64,000 nucleotides of DNA, from NCBI GenBank assembly GCA_002007465.1, contig LNAC01000101.1, positions 2,548,258-2,612,257 on the forward strand, read 5' to 3'. Positions 20,591 through 30,890 of this stretch are shown piece after piece (position 1 is the first letter of the stretch; each line of letters begins with the position of its first letter). This DNA is from Ailurus styani. Its lineage: Eukaryota > Chordata > Mammalia > Carnivora > Ailuridae. The notes beneath the pieces were generated by a model that was given only the letters and a program-made list of their open reading frames with translations, had not been told where the DNA came from and did not search any database. Made by a program: the position numbers and the translations under genes.

Positions 20591-21481
20591 TACGGACATC
20601 CACAGACAGGGAGCACCTTCTCAGCATTGTCTGGGCCTCGAGCATCCCTGGCTTTACAGAGCAAAACGACGTACTTCGTACACAGCTGCCCCATCCTCCG
20701 TGCTCTAAGGAGCACCTCAGCTCTGTCAGCGGTCACGCTCAAGCACATGCAAATACAGATTATTTAATTAAACACGAATTGCCTCTTCTTTTTCTTTTAT
20801 AGTTGGGATGTTATATTGATTTTTCAAGAATACATGTGTAGGCAGGTTATATGAAATCTGAATCTCATCTCAGGACATAAGGGAGGCTTTGGGGGTGACA
20901 CAGCAGCTAGAAGAGAGATGAGACCCCCGCCCCAAACTGCACCCTGGGCCCACCTGACATTAGAAACCCAGAGGATAAGCAGGAGCCAGCAGTGGAGACC
21001 CCGAGGGGTCGCCAGGGAGAGAAGAGGAAACTGAGCTAAGGTATTCCCAGATGGAGGGCGTAATCAATTGTGTTAACGCTACTGATGGGCAAGTGAGGTG
21101 AGACGGAGAACTGACAACTCCATGATCAGGACGGAGGAGATCACTGGTGATCTTGAACCCCATCTGCTAGGGTGCTGGGGGCAAAACTCTAGCCGGAGAG
21201 TCCACATCACTCAGGACAGGGTACTCTTAGTTTGTCTGTTAAACATGTTGCACGTTTCCTTTTTCAAGCCCAGAGCACCCATGCTCCCCCCCACTCTCTG
21301 CTCCATTCCATTCCTTCAGGTCATGGTGGGCCAGTTCTCCTGGGACCCTCTGGGGAGCCTCCTTTCTGACCTTGACAGGCCACTAATCTTGCTTACCACC
21401 CTCTTCAATCCCCCCTTGCCCCCCACCCGGGGCTCCCCACGGGGCACGCAGCAGCCACGTGCGGGGCATTTGGGTCTGTAC

Positions 21482-21662
21482 CTTGCTGAGCCGGGACTCG
21501 AACGCCAGCGAGGTGGAAGATTTCGAACTCTTCATGCCGGAAGGGGCTGCAGGGAGGGGCCGCGCTCGGTCTGTCCCATGGCTGCCCGCTTTGATGACCG
21601 GATTCCAGGGCTTGGCTGCGCTCCTCATGTTTGTCCTGGTGAGTCCGTCTTTCTGCACAAGA
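21482..21662 (-). CDS. SPECC1: SPECC1 (cytospin-B) first coding exon, with a short 5' UTR part
   Basis: Read on the minus strand, the coding part runs from the ATG at 21628-21626 to an AAG at 21484-21482: 49 codons, beginning [10 protein letters not shown] and ending FESRLSK. I recognise this as the N-terminus of SPECC1, a cytosolic protein linked to actin and microtubules that has long coiled coils and a C-terminal calponin-homology domain. The donor is AAG followed by GTACAG. The acceptor is a pyrimidine stretch ending in TTTTCAG, which puts the exon edge at 21662; a second AG ten bases on gives 21652 instead. The ATG has A at -3, a fair Kozak context. No in-frame stop lies between either acceptor and the ATG. 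The segment is rich in Ser, Lys and Arg, has no predicted fold, and ends in phase 0, matching the exon at 10912-11047. The gene identity rests on recall of the human protein, not on a search. Confidence 0.9.
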
Positions 21663-22428
21663 CTGAAAAGAGAAACGTGTGTCCACAACTTGAACATGCT
21701 GAGCAACATCTCAGAGCTCTCCCTCATCTCCACGTTCCCATGATTATCAGAGTATTGAGGGTTTTTCCTTGGGCGGCACAGTGAGTATTCCCTGGAACTG
21801 ACACCTTTGCGGGAAGGCTACTTTGTACAGCTTCACGACGGCTTTTACCCAACTAGTGAAACCTACATGCAATATTACTGATGCTCTGACATTACCTTTC
21901 AGCAAAATGTCCGCTCCTTCTTGTATAACTGTATTAGTATATGGTAGAACACATACTATTATTAATGCTCTGCTACCACAGGTCTGTGAGCTAAATACTT
22001 AGCCCCTTAAAACAGGGCAGCTTGAATCAAGACATTCTGTGTCCATGAGACTTGCAGCTTCGGGGCTGACAAGGGGCACAACCTACCTAATTTTCAAAGG
22101 GATCTAAATGAATTACTTGAAAATTGGATTTCCCAGAAGCACAGCCTTTTCCTTCTTTCGAGCAAAAATGGGTATCATTTAAAAATGAATGGAGCATATT
22201 TTAATTGGCCGGACCTGACACTGTCCGGCAGTTACCCCCCTATCTAAACTGCTTTATGAAAGACATCGGTGCTGAGGAGCAGGCTGCAGTTAAAGGCCGA
22301 AGGGGAGAGAGAGCTTGCAGACGGGGGTGTGGAAGGCAGCCTGAGGCTTGCGATCAGCAATAAGGGTTCTCATTCCTGAGTGAGGAGCGGCCGGCCATCT
22401 CCGAACCTCCTGGAGCCCATTTTCTTTT

Positions 22429-22614
22429 CTTTTTCTTAAATATTTTATTTATTTATTTGACAGACAGAGAGAGAGCACAAGCAGGCAGAGTAGAAGGCAG
22501 AGGGAGAGGGAGAAGCAATCTTCCCACCAAGGAGGGAGCCCGATGCGGGGCTTGATCCCAGGACTCCCTAAGCCATAGGCAGATCCTTAACCGACGGAGC
22601 CACCCAGGCGCCCC
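22429..22614 (-). mobile_element. CAN-SINE
   Basis: Antisense copy lacking part of the GGTCATGATC block (short internal deletion); flanks GGAGCCC are similar on both sides. It is about 0.8 kb upstream of the first coding exon in gene orientation. Confidence 0.88.
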
Positions 22615-23398
22615 TCGGAGCCCGTTCCTTCTATCAGTAGTGCAACAGCACAGGAGTGAAATGCCCTCTAGGGGCTCATTCAGCTCCAACCCTGCCCCAG
22701 CCTTCGTGTATTCCAAAAACCAAGGGTGTGACACAGAATACCGAAACCCTTCCAGTAATGCGGCATCCCTTCCAAGAAACAAACCAGAAAAATGCACTTT
22801 AAAAAGACACCAGTAGGGGACAGACAGCTAATTCCAGGGGCCACGCTCCTAGAACCTGGAGGTCTCATGAACTGTCCCTGAGGGAGGGATCCTAGCTGGT
22901 GCCAAGCGGCTCTGGGCCCCGTCTCCGGAGCCTCCCTGCATGCAGGCAGACCACACTACCACCTGCCAGAGAAACAAGAGCCCCCTCCCCAGCCTCGCTC
23001 GGGCTGTGCCCTCTCCCTGGTCCCGGCTGGAAAACACCATCTGGACGGACAACGCTTCTCAGCGGGGATGAGCCAGCGCCTCTTCCTGCTTCCAGGGACT
23101 CGCTGGCGGTGGCACGTGTCCAGGAATCCACCTGGAGCCCATCGCTGTATGCGAACGTGGCTACAGGTGAGGATTCGTATTTACAAAGACTTTGCCATGT
23201 GTTCTCTCCAGTGTCTCTGAGAAGACATCTCCGTGGTCTCAGTTCTGTGATTCAGTGCTGGACCTGATTAGTCTCAGCTTGGTGCCGGGAATCGTGACGG
23301 TTTTTTTTCTTTTATTCTGTGGGACTTCTTGTGGATCTTCCTGATGTTTAGCACCAATTATTTTTCTTTGCTTTCTTGACCCGCGAGTCTTAATGCTG

Positions 23399-23412
23399 GT
23401 TTCCATGGCAAC
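23399..23412. promoter_or_regulatory. predicted RFX X-box
   Basis: GTTTCCATGGCAAC is a full two-half-site X-box (GTNRCC type, near-palindromic), the site bound by RFX-family factors that drive ciliary and MHC class II genes. It sits in unique sequence about 1.7 kb upstream of the first SPECC1 coding exon in gene orientation. Confidence 0.5.
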
Positions 23413-24639
23413 GTTGAGAGCATTCCTAGGTTGACAACCACACAGTAACTCATTTTACTGGGACTCCCAAAACAGAAATGAGCTGACATAGCCTGAGTAA
23501 TTCTTGAAGAGCATGACTGATCCCTTTTACCAGTCACTACAGAACCAGCCTGTAACACGTCAGTCTGTCTTTATGAAGATGACTCAAAATATCTGTTTAA
23601 TCAAGGCATCCCCCTACGTTATGATTACAACTATTTCGAAATGACTGTTCCAGGCCTTACTTTATGAAGAGATAAGGTGATTTTGCCCAAGACCAAGGTG
23701 ATTCTTGGTCAAAACTCAAGATCTAAACTCCTCTCTTAATCTCCAGCAAGAAATCTGGCCATCTTCTGGGCAGTGCACCCAGGAAATGTTCAGCCGTTTT
23801 TCAAAGACTGATGAGTTACTTGCTCTGAGGCAAAATTCTCAGGGTTTCTTCCCTTGCATCATCCCTCCTTTCTTTATCCCTCCTAGAACCTTCTGAACCC
23901 AATCGAATTATTTCCAAATGGATGTAGCCAGAGACCGTGTCTCATCTGGACCCCTGTTGGCCGCGCTCTCCTTTTTGGCTCCCTTCACTCTTTTCTCCCC
24001 ATCATTTTTCCCAGACGAAGTCTTCTGTTTTGGACCAGCCAGAATCTTCCCTTCAAAGGCCACCTTCTTTCCAAATGCAAAATACACAGAAACGAGATCA
24101 TGTATGTCCCACTCATGTGTACCCAGAAGATAACCGTATAAGTGAGAGTGCCCGGATGGGACGCCTGGAGCCGCATCAGGTTCTGCAGGATCGATGCAGC
24201 TGCTCGGGGGCGGATGAGGGGATGAGCTCTCCCCTGGGTGTGAGAGGAAAATGCTCCCGTCAGACCCAAGGCTAGCTCTGCGCCCTGCTCCCCCTTCTCA
24301 TGGCTTAGGACGGCACTAAACTCCACCCCAGCCTGGACCAGTGTCTTCCTAGCGTTCTCCAAGTTGTCTGGAGACTGCCTCTTTTCCCCTGCTCCGTCCA
24401 TACCCGGCTCTGGGCTCTTCTGGAACAGACCGGAAAGGTTTATGCTCAGCATCAGCAGTCGTTGGCCGGCTTGGGCCCTGCCCTCTGCCCACTTCCAGGA
24501 AGGTCTCCTGCCAGAAGGGGGGCAGGTGCACAGAGGCCCCACTCCCAGATTCCTGCAGACTTTCATGAACCCCACTTCCGACATGGGGAATCAGTTCGTT
24601 GCAGAAACAGTGCATGAGAGCAAGTGCTCTGCTGCTCTG

Positions 24640-24825
24640 AGCCTGGTAAGGCACTGCTCAGTGCTCTTCATGGGTAAATCCTCACCATAACCCTACGAAG
24701 TAAGTAAGTATCGCCCCCACCTTACAGATGGGGAAACTTTGGCTCAGGAGAGTTAAGCGACTTGCCCAATTCAACAGAATTTCTGACAGAGCCAGGATTC
24801 AAACCCAGTTGTCATCGGCCCTTAC
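24640..24825 (-). mobile_element. MIR, antisense
   Basis: CTTACAGATGGGGAAACTTTG, GCTCAGGAGAGTTAAGCGAC and CAGAGCCAGGATTCAAACCC are the classic antisense MIR words. Confidence 0.85.
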
Positions 24826-24904
24826 ATACCAGGGATGGATATGGCCTCTGCGAAGCATCTGGGCTCCCATGGGAGAGCAGGAAGGCTTCTGGATCCAACG
24901 CTCC

Positions 24905-25070
24905 TGGTCCAAACCCAGCACTACTGTTTGCTGCGTGAACTTGGGCCTGCTTTCCCAACACCATGATTCTCCACACCTTCACCCAATAAAGTGGAGTTAG
25001 TGCAGATGCAAAGAAAACATGGATACCGAGGGCCAGGCACATAAAAGGCTCTCGACTAATGTGAGCTGCC
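24905..25070 (+). mobile_element. MIR
   Basis: TGCTGCGTGAACTTGGGCC, AATAAAGTGGAGTTAGTGC and GGGCCAGGCACATAAAAGGC show the sense MIR order. Confidence 0.6.
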
Positions 25071-26167
25071 TGCCCCACAAACACTGCTTAGTGTGTTCAG
25101 CAGACGGAGGCCCCACTTTATTATCTCAGCAGTACACAGCAACGGACCCATTAAACCAATTTCGGTGGCAGGAGCCAGACATTCCAGATTTAGGGAAAGG
25201 GCTCCTCCTGTACACAGAGCAGCCTATTTTCTTGCAGAAACATGAGAGACAGAGAATAGAAAGGAAAATAAACACTGAGCGCTGACACAGTCCCGTCCTA
25301 AGAATCGGCCCCAACTCTAGCACAGCCTAGCTGCTGAGAACACAGGTGTGAATCTGGATCTTCCTTACGGATGTGAGTTAGTAACAGAAAATAAATAGAT
25401 GGGCTCTGGCCAAATACAAGACATTTTTTTAAAAAATATTTCTATCGTTAATTCCCTGATTTCTGCAAATCCTTCTAACCCATCTCAAAGGATCAAGCTG
25501 ATGAAGGCATTACAATTAGATCTAGGAACCCACACCCGCGGGGGTGGGAAGAGGGCCTTCCCAGAGGTGTTTTCTTTAAATTTTCCAAACGTTTTATTCT
25601 CTTACCAAGCTTCTTTCTATTTCAGAAGAGGGCAAGACTTACACTTATACCAGAACTCATAAATTATATGGCATAAAGTAGAAAAGAAACAAGAGAGAGA
25701 GAGGTAGGGAGGGAAGAGGTAACAGCTATTTTTAGGAATAGGATTAGGTGTCTGGTCCTGGGGGAACATCAGAGCCCATGCACGTGTCTCCCACTCCTGT
25801 GAAACACGTTCCTCTGCTCTGTCATCGCTGCCCTCGGAACCTGTGCTGGAAGGGTTGTTCGGGGGCCTCAGATTTATGACCTTTTTAAGGCAAGAGAACA
25901 CAAGGGCGACGGGGAACGCATTCTGGACGATCACGAAATAATGAGCGTCTGGGAGTGGCAGAGGTCCTGAGGTCCTGAGTACGAGCACAATAAGCACCAG
26001 GAAGCGGAAAGCTAAGGCATTCAAGTCTGAGAACTAACAAAATATGAATGTTCACATAGCTCAATCACCAGGGGACCCAGCAGGAAACAGAACATAAGGG
26101 GACAACATGCTGAAAATATCTAGCCTGAGCTTTTCAGAGCACGTGCTGAGTTTGCTCTTGACCTCCT

Positions 26168-26375
26168 CCACAGTAGGTCGCAAACTGGGGTGGCTGGTTC
26201 TGCCACCAGGGGCCTTTGGGAACGTATGGAGACAGTCCTGGTTGTCACAACTTGGGGTGTGCTACCGGGTAGACCTGAAGATGCTGCTGGACATCCTACA
26301 AGCCAGAGGGCGACCCCGACAATGAAGACGCGTCTGGCCTAAAATGTCAGCAATCAAGGTTGAGAGACTCCGTTC
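26168..26375 (+). mobile_element. MER5A, decayed
   Basis: GTCCTGGTTGTCACAACTTG, GATGCTGCTGGACATCCTAC and AAAATGTCAGCAATCAAGG occur in MER5A order. Confidence 0.7.
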
Positions 26376-26534
26376 TAGAAGAAGAAAAAAAGAGTCCTTG
26401 GGTGCACCTGGTTCATTTCCCATCCAACACCGAAATGTTAATGCCGAGAATCTGCTCTGGGAGCAGCCGAGGGAATCCCAGACTTCAGCTGGAGGCCACA
26501 GGAAGCTCTTCCAAATTTATTATTTCCTGTGGCT

Positions 26535-26728
26535 TTTTTTAAAGATTTTATTTATTTATTTGACAAAGAGAGAGCGATCACAAGTAGGCAGAGAGGCAGG
26601 CAGAGAGAGAGGAGGAAGCAGGCTCCCCACTGAGCAGGGAGCCCGATGCGGGCCTCGATCCCAGGACGCTGAGATCATGACCTGAGCCACAGGCAGAGGC
26701 TTTAACCCACTGAGCCACCCAGGCGCCC
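26535..26728 (-). mobile_element. CAN-SINE
   Basis: Antisense copy; imperfect duplication around TTTCCTGTGG / TTTCCTGCGG. Confidence 0.93.
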
Positions 26729-27379
26729 TTTCCTGCGGTCTTGAGATGAGAACTCATCCCTTTGCCTTAGATTCCTTCCCGGTAAATAAGCAAAAGAACA
26801 GATCTCCACGCAGTCTCGGAAGAAAAACGGCAAGCTGTAATTTATCTCATCAGCAGAAGTCATTTAAAGGAAGCAAGAACCAAGAAGTGATAAAACCAAA
26901 TCTAAACAGAAAAGAACATCTGTACATCGCTAACCACACCATCTCAAACATGAAAAAAAACAAGCCCACTTTAAAAATGGAGGAAGAACTTGCAGAGACC
27001 ATGAGATGCTGCCACAAGGCAGAGATCCACAGCATATAGGGTGTAATCTGGGATAAGGAACGGAGGAGTTGGGTCACTGAATATGAAATCAGACTCGAGA
27101 AAGAGGCTATAATCTGAGAGCTATATTGAGACAAGCAAGAGCTCAGAATCACTGCCTGGGGTCATCCTGCTGGCTCCAAAGCTGAACCAAGAAGGCAACA
27201 TCCCAATCAGTGGATGGCCACTAATTAGTAGTTATTTCCTTACCTATAATGTGGCTTCACATCAAAGCATTAAAAGTGCATGAGCCAAGGCAGGAGAAAA
27301 GGAGATGGAAATAAAATACTCCAAGAGCTCTTTCTGTAGAAATAGTTTTAAAAGAGCTATCGAAGGGCAACTAAGAATA

Positions 27380-28905
27380 AAAACTATGATGCAGTGCCAG
27401 GACCATTCAATAGGGAAGGGCAGTCTTTTCAACAAATGGTGCTGGTTAAACTGGATGTCCACATTCAAAAGAATGAATTTGGAGCCTTACCTTGTGCCAT
27501 AAACAAAAGTTAACTCAAAAGAGGATCAAAGACCTAAATGCAAGCATTAAAATGCAATTCATGGGAATGGGAGAAGATACCTGCAAGTCACTTATCTGGT
27601 AAGCGGGTCTGCTATGGACTGAACGATGTCCCCCACATCCCCCATATTCATATGCTGAAACCCTAGCCCCCAATGTTATTGCATTTGGAGACAGGGCTTT
27701 TAGGAGATAAACTAAAATTAAATGAGGTCATAAGGGCGGGATCCTAATTTGACAGGATTGGTGGCCCTGGAACCAAAGAGAAGTCTTATGAGGACAAAGT
27801 GAGAAGGCAGCCATCTGTGAGGCAGGAAAGAGTCCTCGGAAAGAACTCAATCAGCCAGCACCCCTGTCTTGGACTTCCCAGCTGCCAGAACCGTGAGAAA
27901 AATGTCTTGTGTAAGTCACTTAGTTTGTGGTATTTGGTTATGGCAGCCTGAGCAGACAAAGAAAGGGTTAACATCCAGGATGTATGAAGAACTCCTACAA
28001 CTCAACAAAAGCAAACATGATTTAAAACGGATGAAGAACTTGAATAGACTTTCCTCCGGAGAAGATATACACATGGCCAATAAATACATGAAAAGCTGCT
28101 CAACAGGACTAATCGCTAGGGAAATGGAAATTCCAACCACAATGAGATACCCACACCCAACCCATCCGGATGGCTACCATACACAACGACAACAACAAAC
28201 ACAAAATAACAAGTGTTGGTGAGGATGTGGAGAAACCGGAACGCTTGTGTACTATTGCTGGGAATGTAAAATGGTGCACCTGTTCTGGAAAACAGTATGG
28301 CAGTTCCTCAATAAAACAAACAAACAAAAAAAATAGGGTTTTCATATGTGGTAAGCCCACTTCTGGCTATATTCCCAAATAACTGAAAGCAGAATCTCAA
28401 AAAGATACTTTACTTTTGGGGTCTTAGCAGCGTTATTCGCCACAGCCAAAAGACGGAAGAAACCCAAATATCTATTGATGGATGAGTGGATAAACAAAAT
28501 GTGGTATATGCATCCAGTGGGATATGAGTCAGCCTTAAAAAGGAAGGAAATGTGATACATGCCACAACACAGATGAACGCTGAGGACGTGATGCTAAGTG
28601 AAATAAACCAGTCAGAAAAAAACAAATGCCATACGGAGTAATGCCCTATTCCACTTATATAAAACAGTCAAGTTCATAGAGACAGAAAGTAAAATGGTGG
28701 CTGCCAGAGGCTGGGGGAAGGGTGGCATGGGGGTTACTGTTTCATAGGTCCAGAATTCCAGTTTTATAAGGGGAATACAGCTCTGTGGTGGAACGGGGGA
28801 CAGCACCACGAATGTATTTAATGCCACGGAACTATCCACTTAAAAATGGTTGCGATGGTAAATTTTACATTATGGGTATTTTACCACAGTTTTTAAAAAT
28901 GTGGT
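27380..28905 (+). mobile_element. L1M fragment split by a MaLR LTR
   Basis: ORF2 text (TTTTCAACAAATGGTGCTGG, CAAAGACCTAAATGCAAG) stops near 27605, a MaLR LTR follows, and ORF2 resumes at 27968 (AACATCCAGGATGTATGAAG). It runs through TGAGGATGTGGAGAAACCGG to a 3' end near 28905. Total ORF2 order is preserved across the LTR. Confidence 0.88.
27607..27967 (+). mobile_element. MLT1-type MaLR solo LTR
   Basis: It starts TGCTATGGACTGAACG and contains the MLT1 words CATATGCTGAAACCCTAGCC, AGGTCATAAGGGCGGGATCC, TTGGACTTCCCAGCTGCCAG and GTGGTATTTGGTTATGGCAG, ending near GAGCAGACAAAG. No internal retroviral region is present. It is inserted into the L1M at 27380-28905. Confidence 0.85.
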
Positions 28906-29343
28906 AAGAGAAACAAAAAACAAGAGTGTAGGAGGGAACTGGAGACTTTCCAACCCATTTAGGTGGAAGCTTCATGAGCCATGTTACTCATTTGGTCCCA
29001 GTTCTGGGCCCTGGCTGGGACACCAGCGGGGATGCTGAGGAGAGCTCAGAAAGGAGCCGTTTTCGAGGGTGTGGGCAGAGTTTGGAGGAGCAACAAGGGG
29101 AGGTGCAGGACCCCCGGGTTAGGACCGTTGTCACCCCGAGGCCCGCAGGACTCAGGGGAGGAAGCAGATGGAACCCAGAGAGTCTGAAAGACAGAAACTG
29201 TGGTCTTCAGTAGAGAAACGCGACCAAACCGTGGAGACTCACTGAGGAGGGGGCTGGGGGAAGAAGTGCCTCCTGATCACCCTTTAGTGCTCTCTGCAAG
29301 CTGCTGCTCACCGCTCTCACTGGACGAGAGAGACCCAGAGGAG

Positions 29344-29344
<1 letters not shown>

Positions 29345-29386
<42 letters not shown>
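29345..29386. repeat. (TG)n microsatellite
   Basis: About 21 uninterrupted TG units in unique sequence. Confidence 0.97.
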
Positions 29387-29387
<1 letters not shown>

Positions 29388-29939
29388 AGTGGGGGGGAAC
29401 AACAGAGGAAGCACAGATCGTGTCCCCTGGCCTGGCCGACTTCAATGCCACCTTCTGAAGTGAACTCTAGTATCCCCCCTCTAGAAACTTCTCCCAGTCC
29501 AGGGGGCCTCACAAGGGCTCCGAGACTTGTCTGCTGACTGCGGCTGGCCTGTGAGCCCTTCCCGGGGGCAGCCTCCCAGCATCTGCCCAAGCGTGGCCGA
29601 CCCCCAGCACAGGGCACAGCACAGACCCTGACAGCCAGCTTCCCCCCTCGACTTCCCCATTTCTATTATTGGCACAGCCTTTGGTTCGCTCTCCCAGACC
29701 TGAAACTTCAGTGGCATCGTGGGCTCCTCCCTGGGGCTCCTATTTCTCTAGCCTGCAGCTGCCCAGGCTGGAAGATGGGACTCCTGTCCCATTTCCTGCG
29801 AGAGGCCTGCCTTTTTCTCCAACGTGGACTTCCCTGGGGAAAGTTCCTCCTGAAGCTCATCCCCGGATTCCTGACAGACTTCCCAAAGTTCTGCTGGGAT
29901 CATCACTTCCTGCTCAAAACCCTTCGACTTAACTTATTT

Positions 29940-30110
29940 TTAAGCTAACATTTATCAACGCTGACTATGTGCCAGGCATGACGTTCAGCGATCGCCAGAG
30001 ATGACTTTCTCCAGTGCTGACGGCCCTGTGGCAGCTGTCGTCACCCACGCTGTACATTCCATGACAAGTGAGGCCGAGAAGTCTGCTCACTTCCCTGATG
30101 TGGATCCAGA
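29940..30110 (-). mobile_element. MIR-type SINE relic
   Basis: CTAACATTTATCAACGCTGAC followed by TATGTGCCAGGCATGACG and GACAAGTGAGGCCGAGAAG fits an antisense MIR or L2 3' end. Confidence 0.5.
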
Positions 30111-30299
30111 CATTGCCACGTTGGGCCGCGCACCCAGGTCTGGGCTCACGCCTCCTCCTTGTTCCAATTTAAGGAACAACCCAACAGGGCTTGGCCAAGC
30201 CCCCCTCTCCACTTACCCTGATCTTCTCCACCTGGCCAGCGGGCTCATGGTTCTCGTCTTGGGGCATTCACCTCCAGACCTCCCTCCATGAATGTTCGA

Positions 30300-30890
30300 T
30301 CCCCTTCTAGACCTCCAAAAGCTCTGTGGCTCTCTTCCGGTACTTCCATACACTGTCCGTGGTCTGCTCCCACCTGAGCCGTCCTGGTCTCTCATCTGGA
30401 GGCTTCCACAGCACCCCGCACCCGGTCTCTTGGCCACCAGGCACGGCCCACCTCAGTCACGAAGCTCTGCCCTGCTCTGTCCCACAGGTGGCTTCCAGCT
30501 CCTTGAACATGACCAGGCAGTTCCCAACGAAGAGGTTTCCACTCTCTGTTCCCTCCGCCTGGATGGTTTCCCCAACTCTTCACATAGTGGGCTCCCTTCC
30601 CCTCAGTTGGTCTCTGCTCAAGAGCACTCCCTCTTAGGAGCTGTTTTCCTTCCATTCTCTTGAGTACCTCTCCCATTCCATGCTGTACCCCCCACCCCGA
30701 CCTGTTCATTTCTCCAGAGCCTTCATCACCAAACTAAGACCATCACGGTCATTGATCTGCTTCCCTCTGCACCATGGAAGCTCGGTGCCAAGAGGGCTTT
30801 ACCATCCTTGTTCATCACGGTGTCTGTGGCCTTTACATTGGGAGGCATGTGGTTGGTGCTCAACAAATATTCGCTAACGGATATTTAGCT
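30300..30890 (+). mobile_element. L2 fragment
   Basis: CTCTGTTCCCTCCGCCTGG, TCAGTTGGTCTCTGCTCAAG, CATTTCTCCAGAGCCTTC and a final GGTGCTCAACAAATATTCG give the typical L2 3' order. Confidence 0.7.

Larger units (their letters stand above)
11048..21481 (-). other. SPECC1: SPECC1 intron between the two coding exons
   Basis: This 10,434-bp phase-0 intron is bounded by GTACAG at its 5' end (21481) and a pyrimidine tract plus TTAG at its 3' end (11048). It holds eleven CAN-SINEs, L1M and L2 pieces, a MIR and several DNA-transposon relics, all listed separately. The stretches 11048-11465, 11943-12640, 13690-15130, 16341-16855, 17087-17876 and 20591-21481 show no repeat or coding exon I can identify. 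Confidence 0.85.
21663..24640. other. mostly unique intronic DNA upstream of the first coding exon
   Basis: Apart from the SINE at 22429-22614 and the RFX-like X-box at 23399-23412 I see no repeat, exon or RNA gene. Frames up to about 200 codons on the minus strand (23985-24584) match nothing I know. Confidence 0.5.

Noticed and set aside
23985..24584. 199-codon minus frame upstream of the first SPECC1 coding exon
   Set aside because: Considered as an alternative N-terminal exon, but it has no recognisable homology and no supporting splice sites, and such frames are common here.
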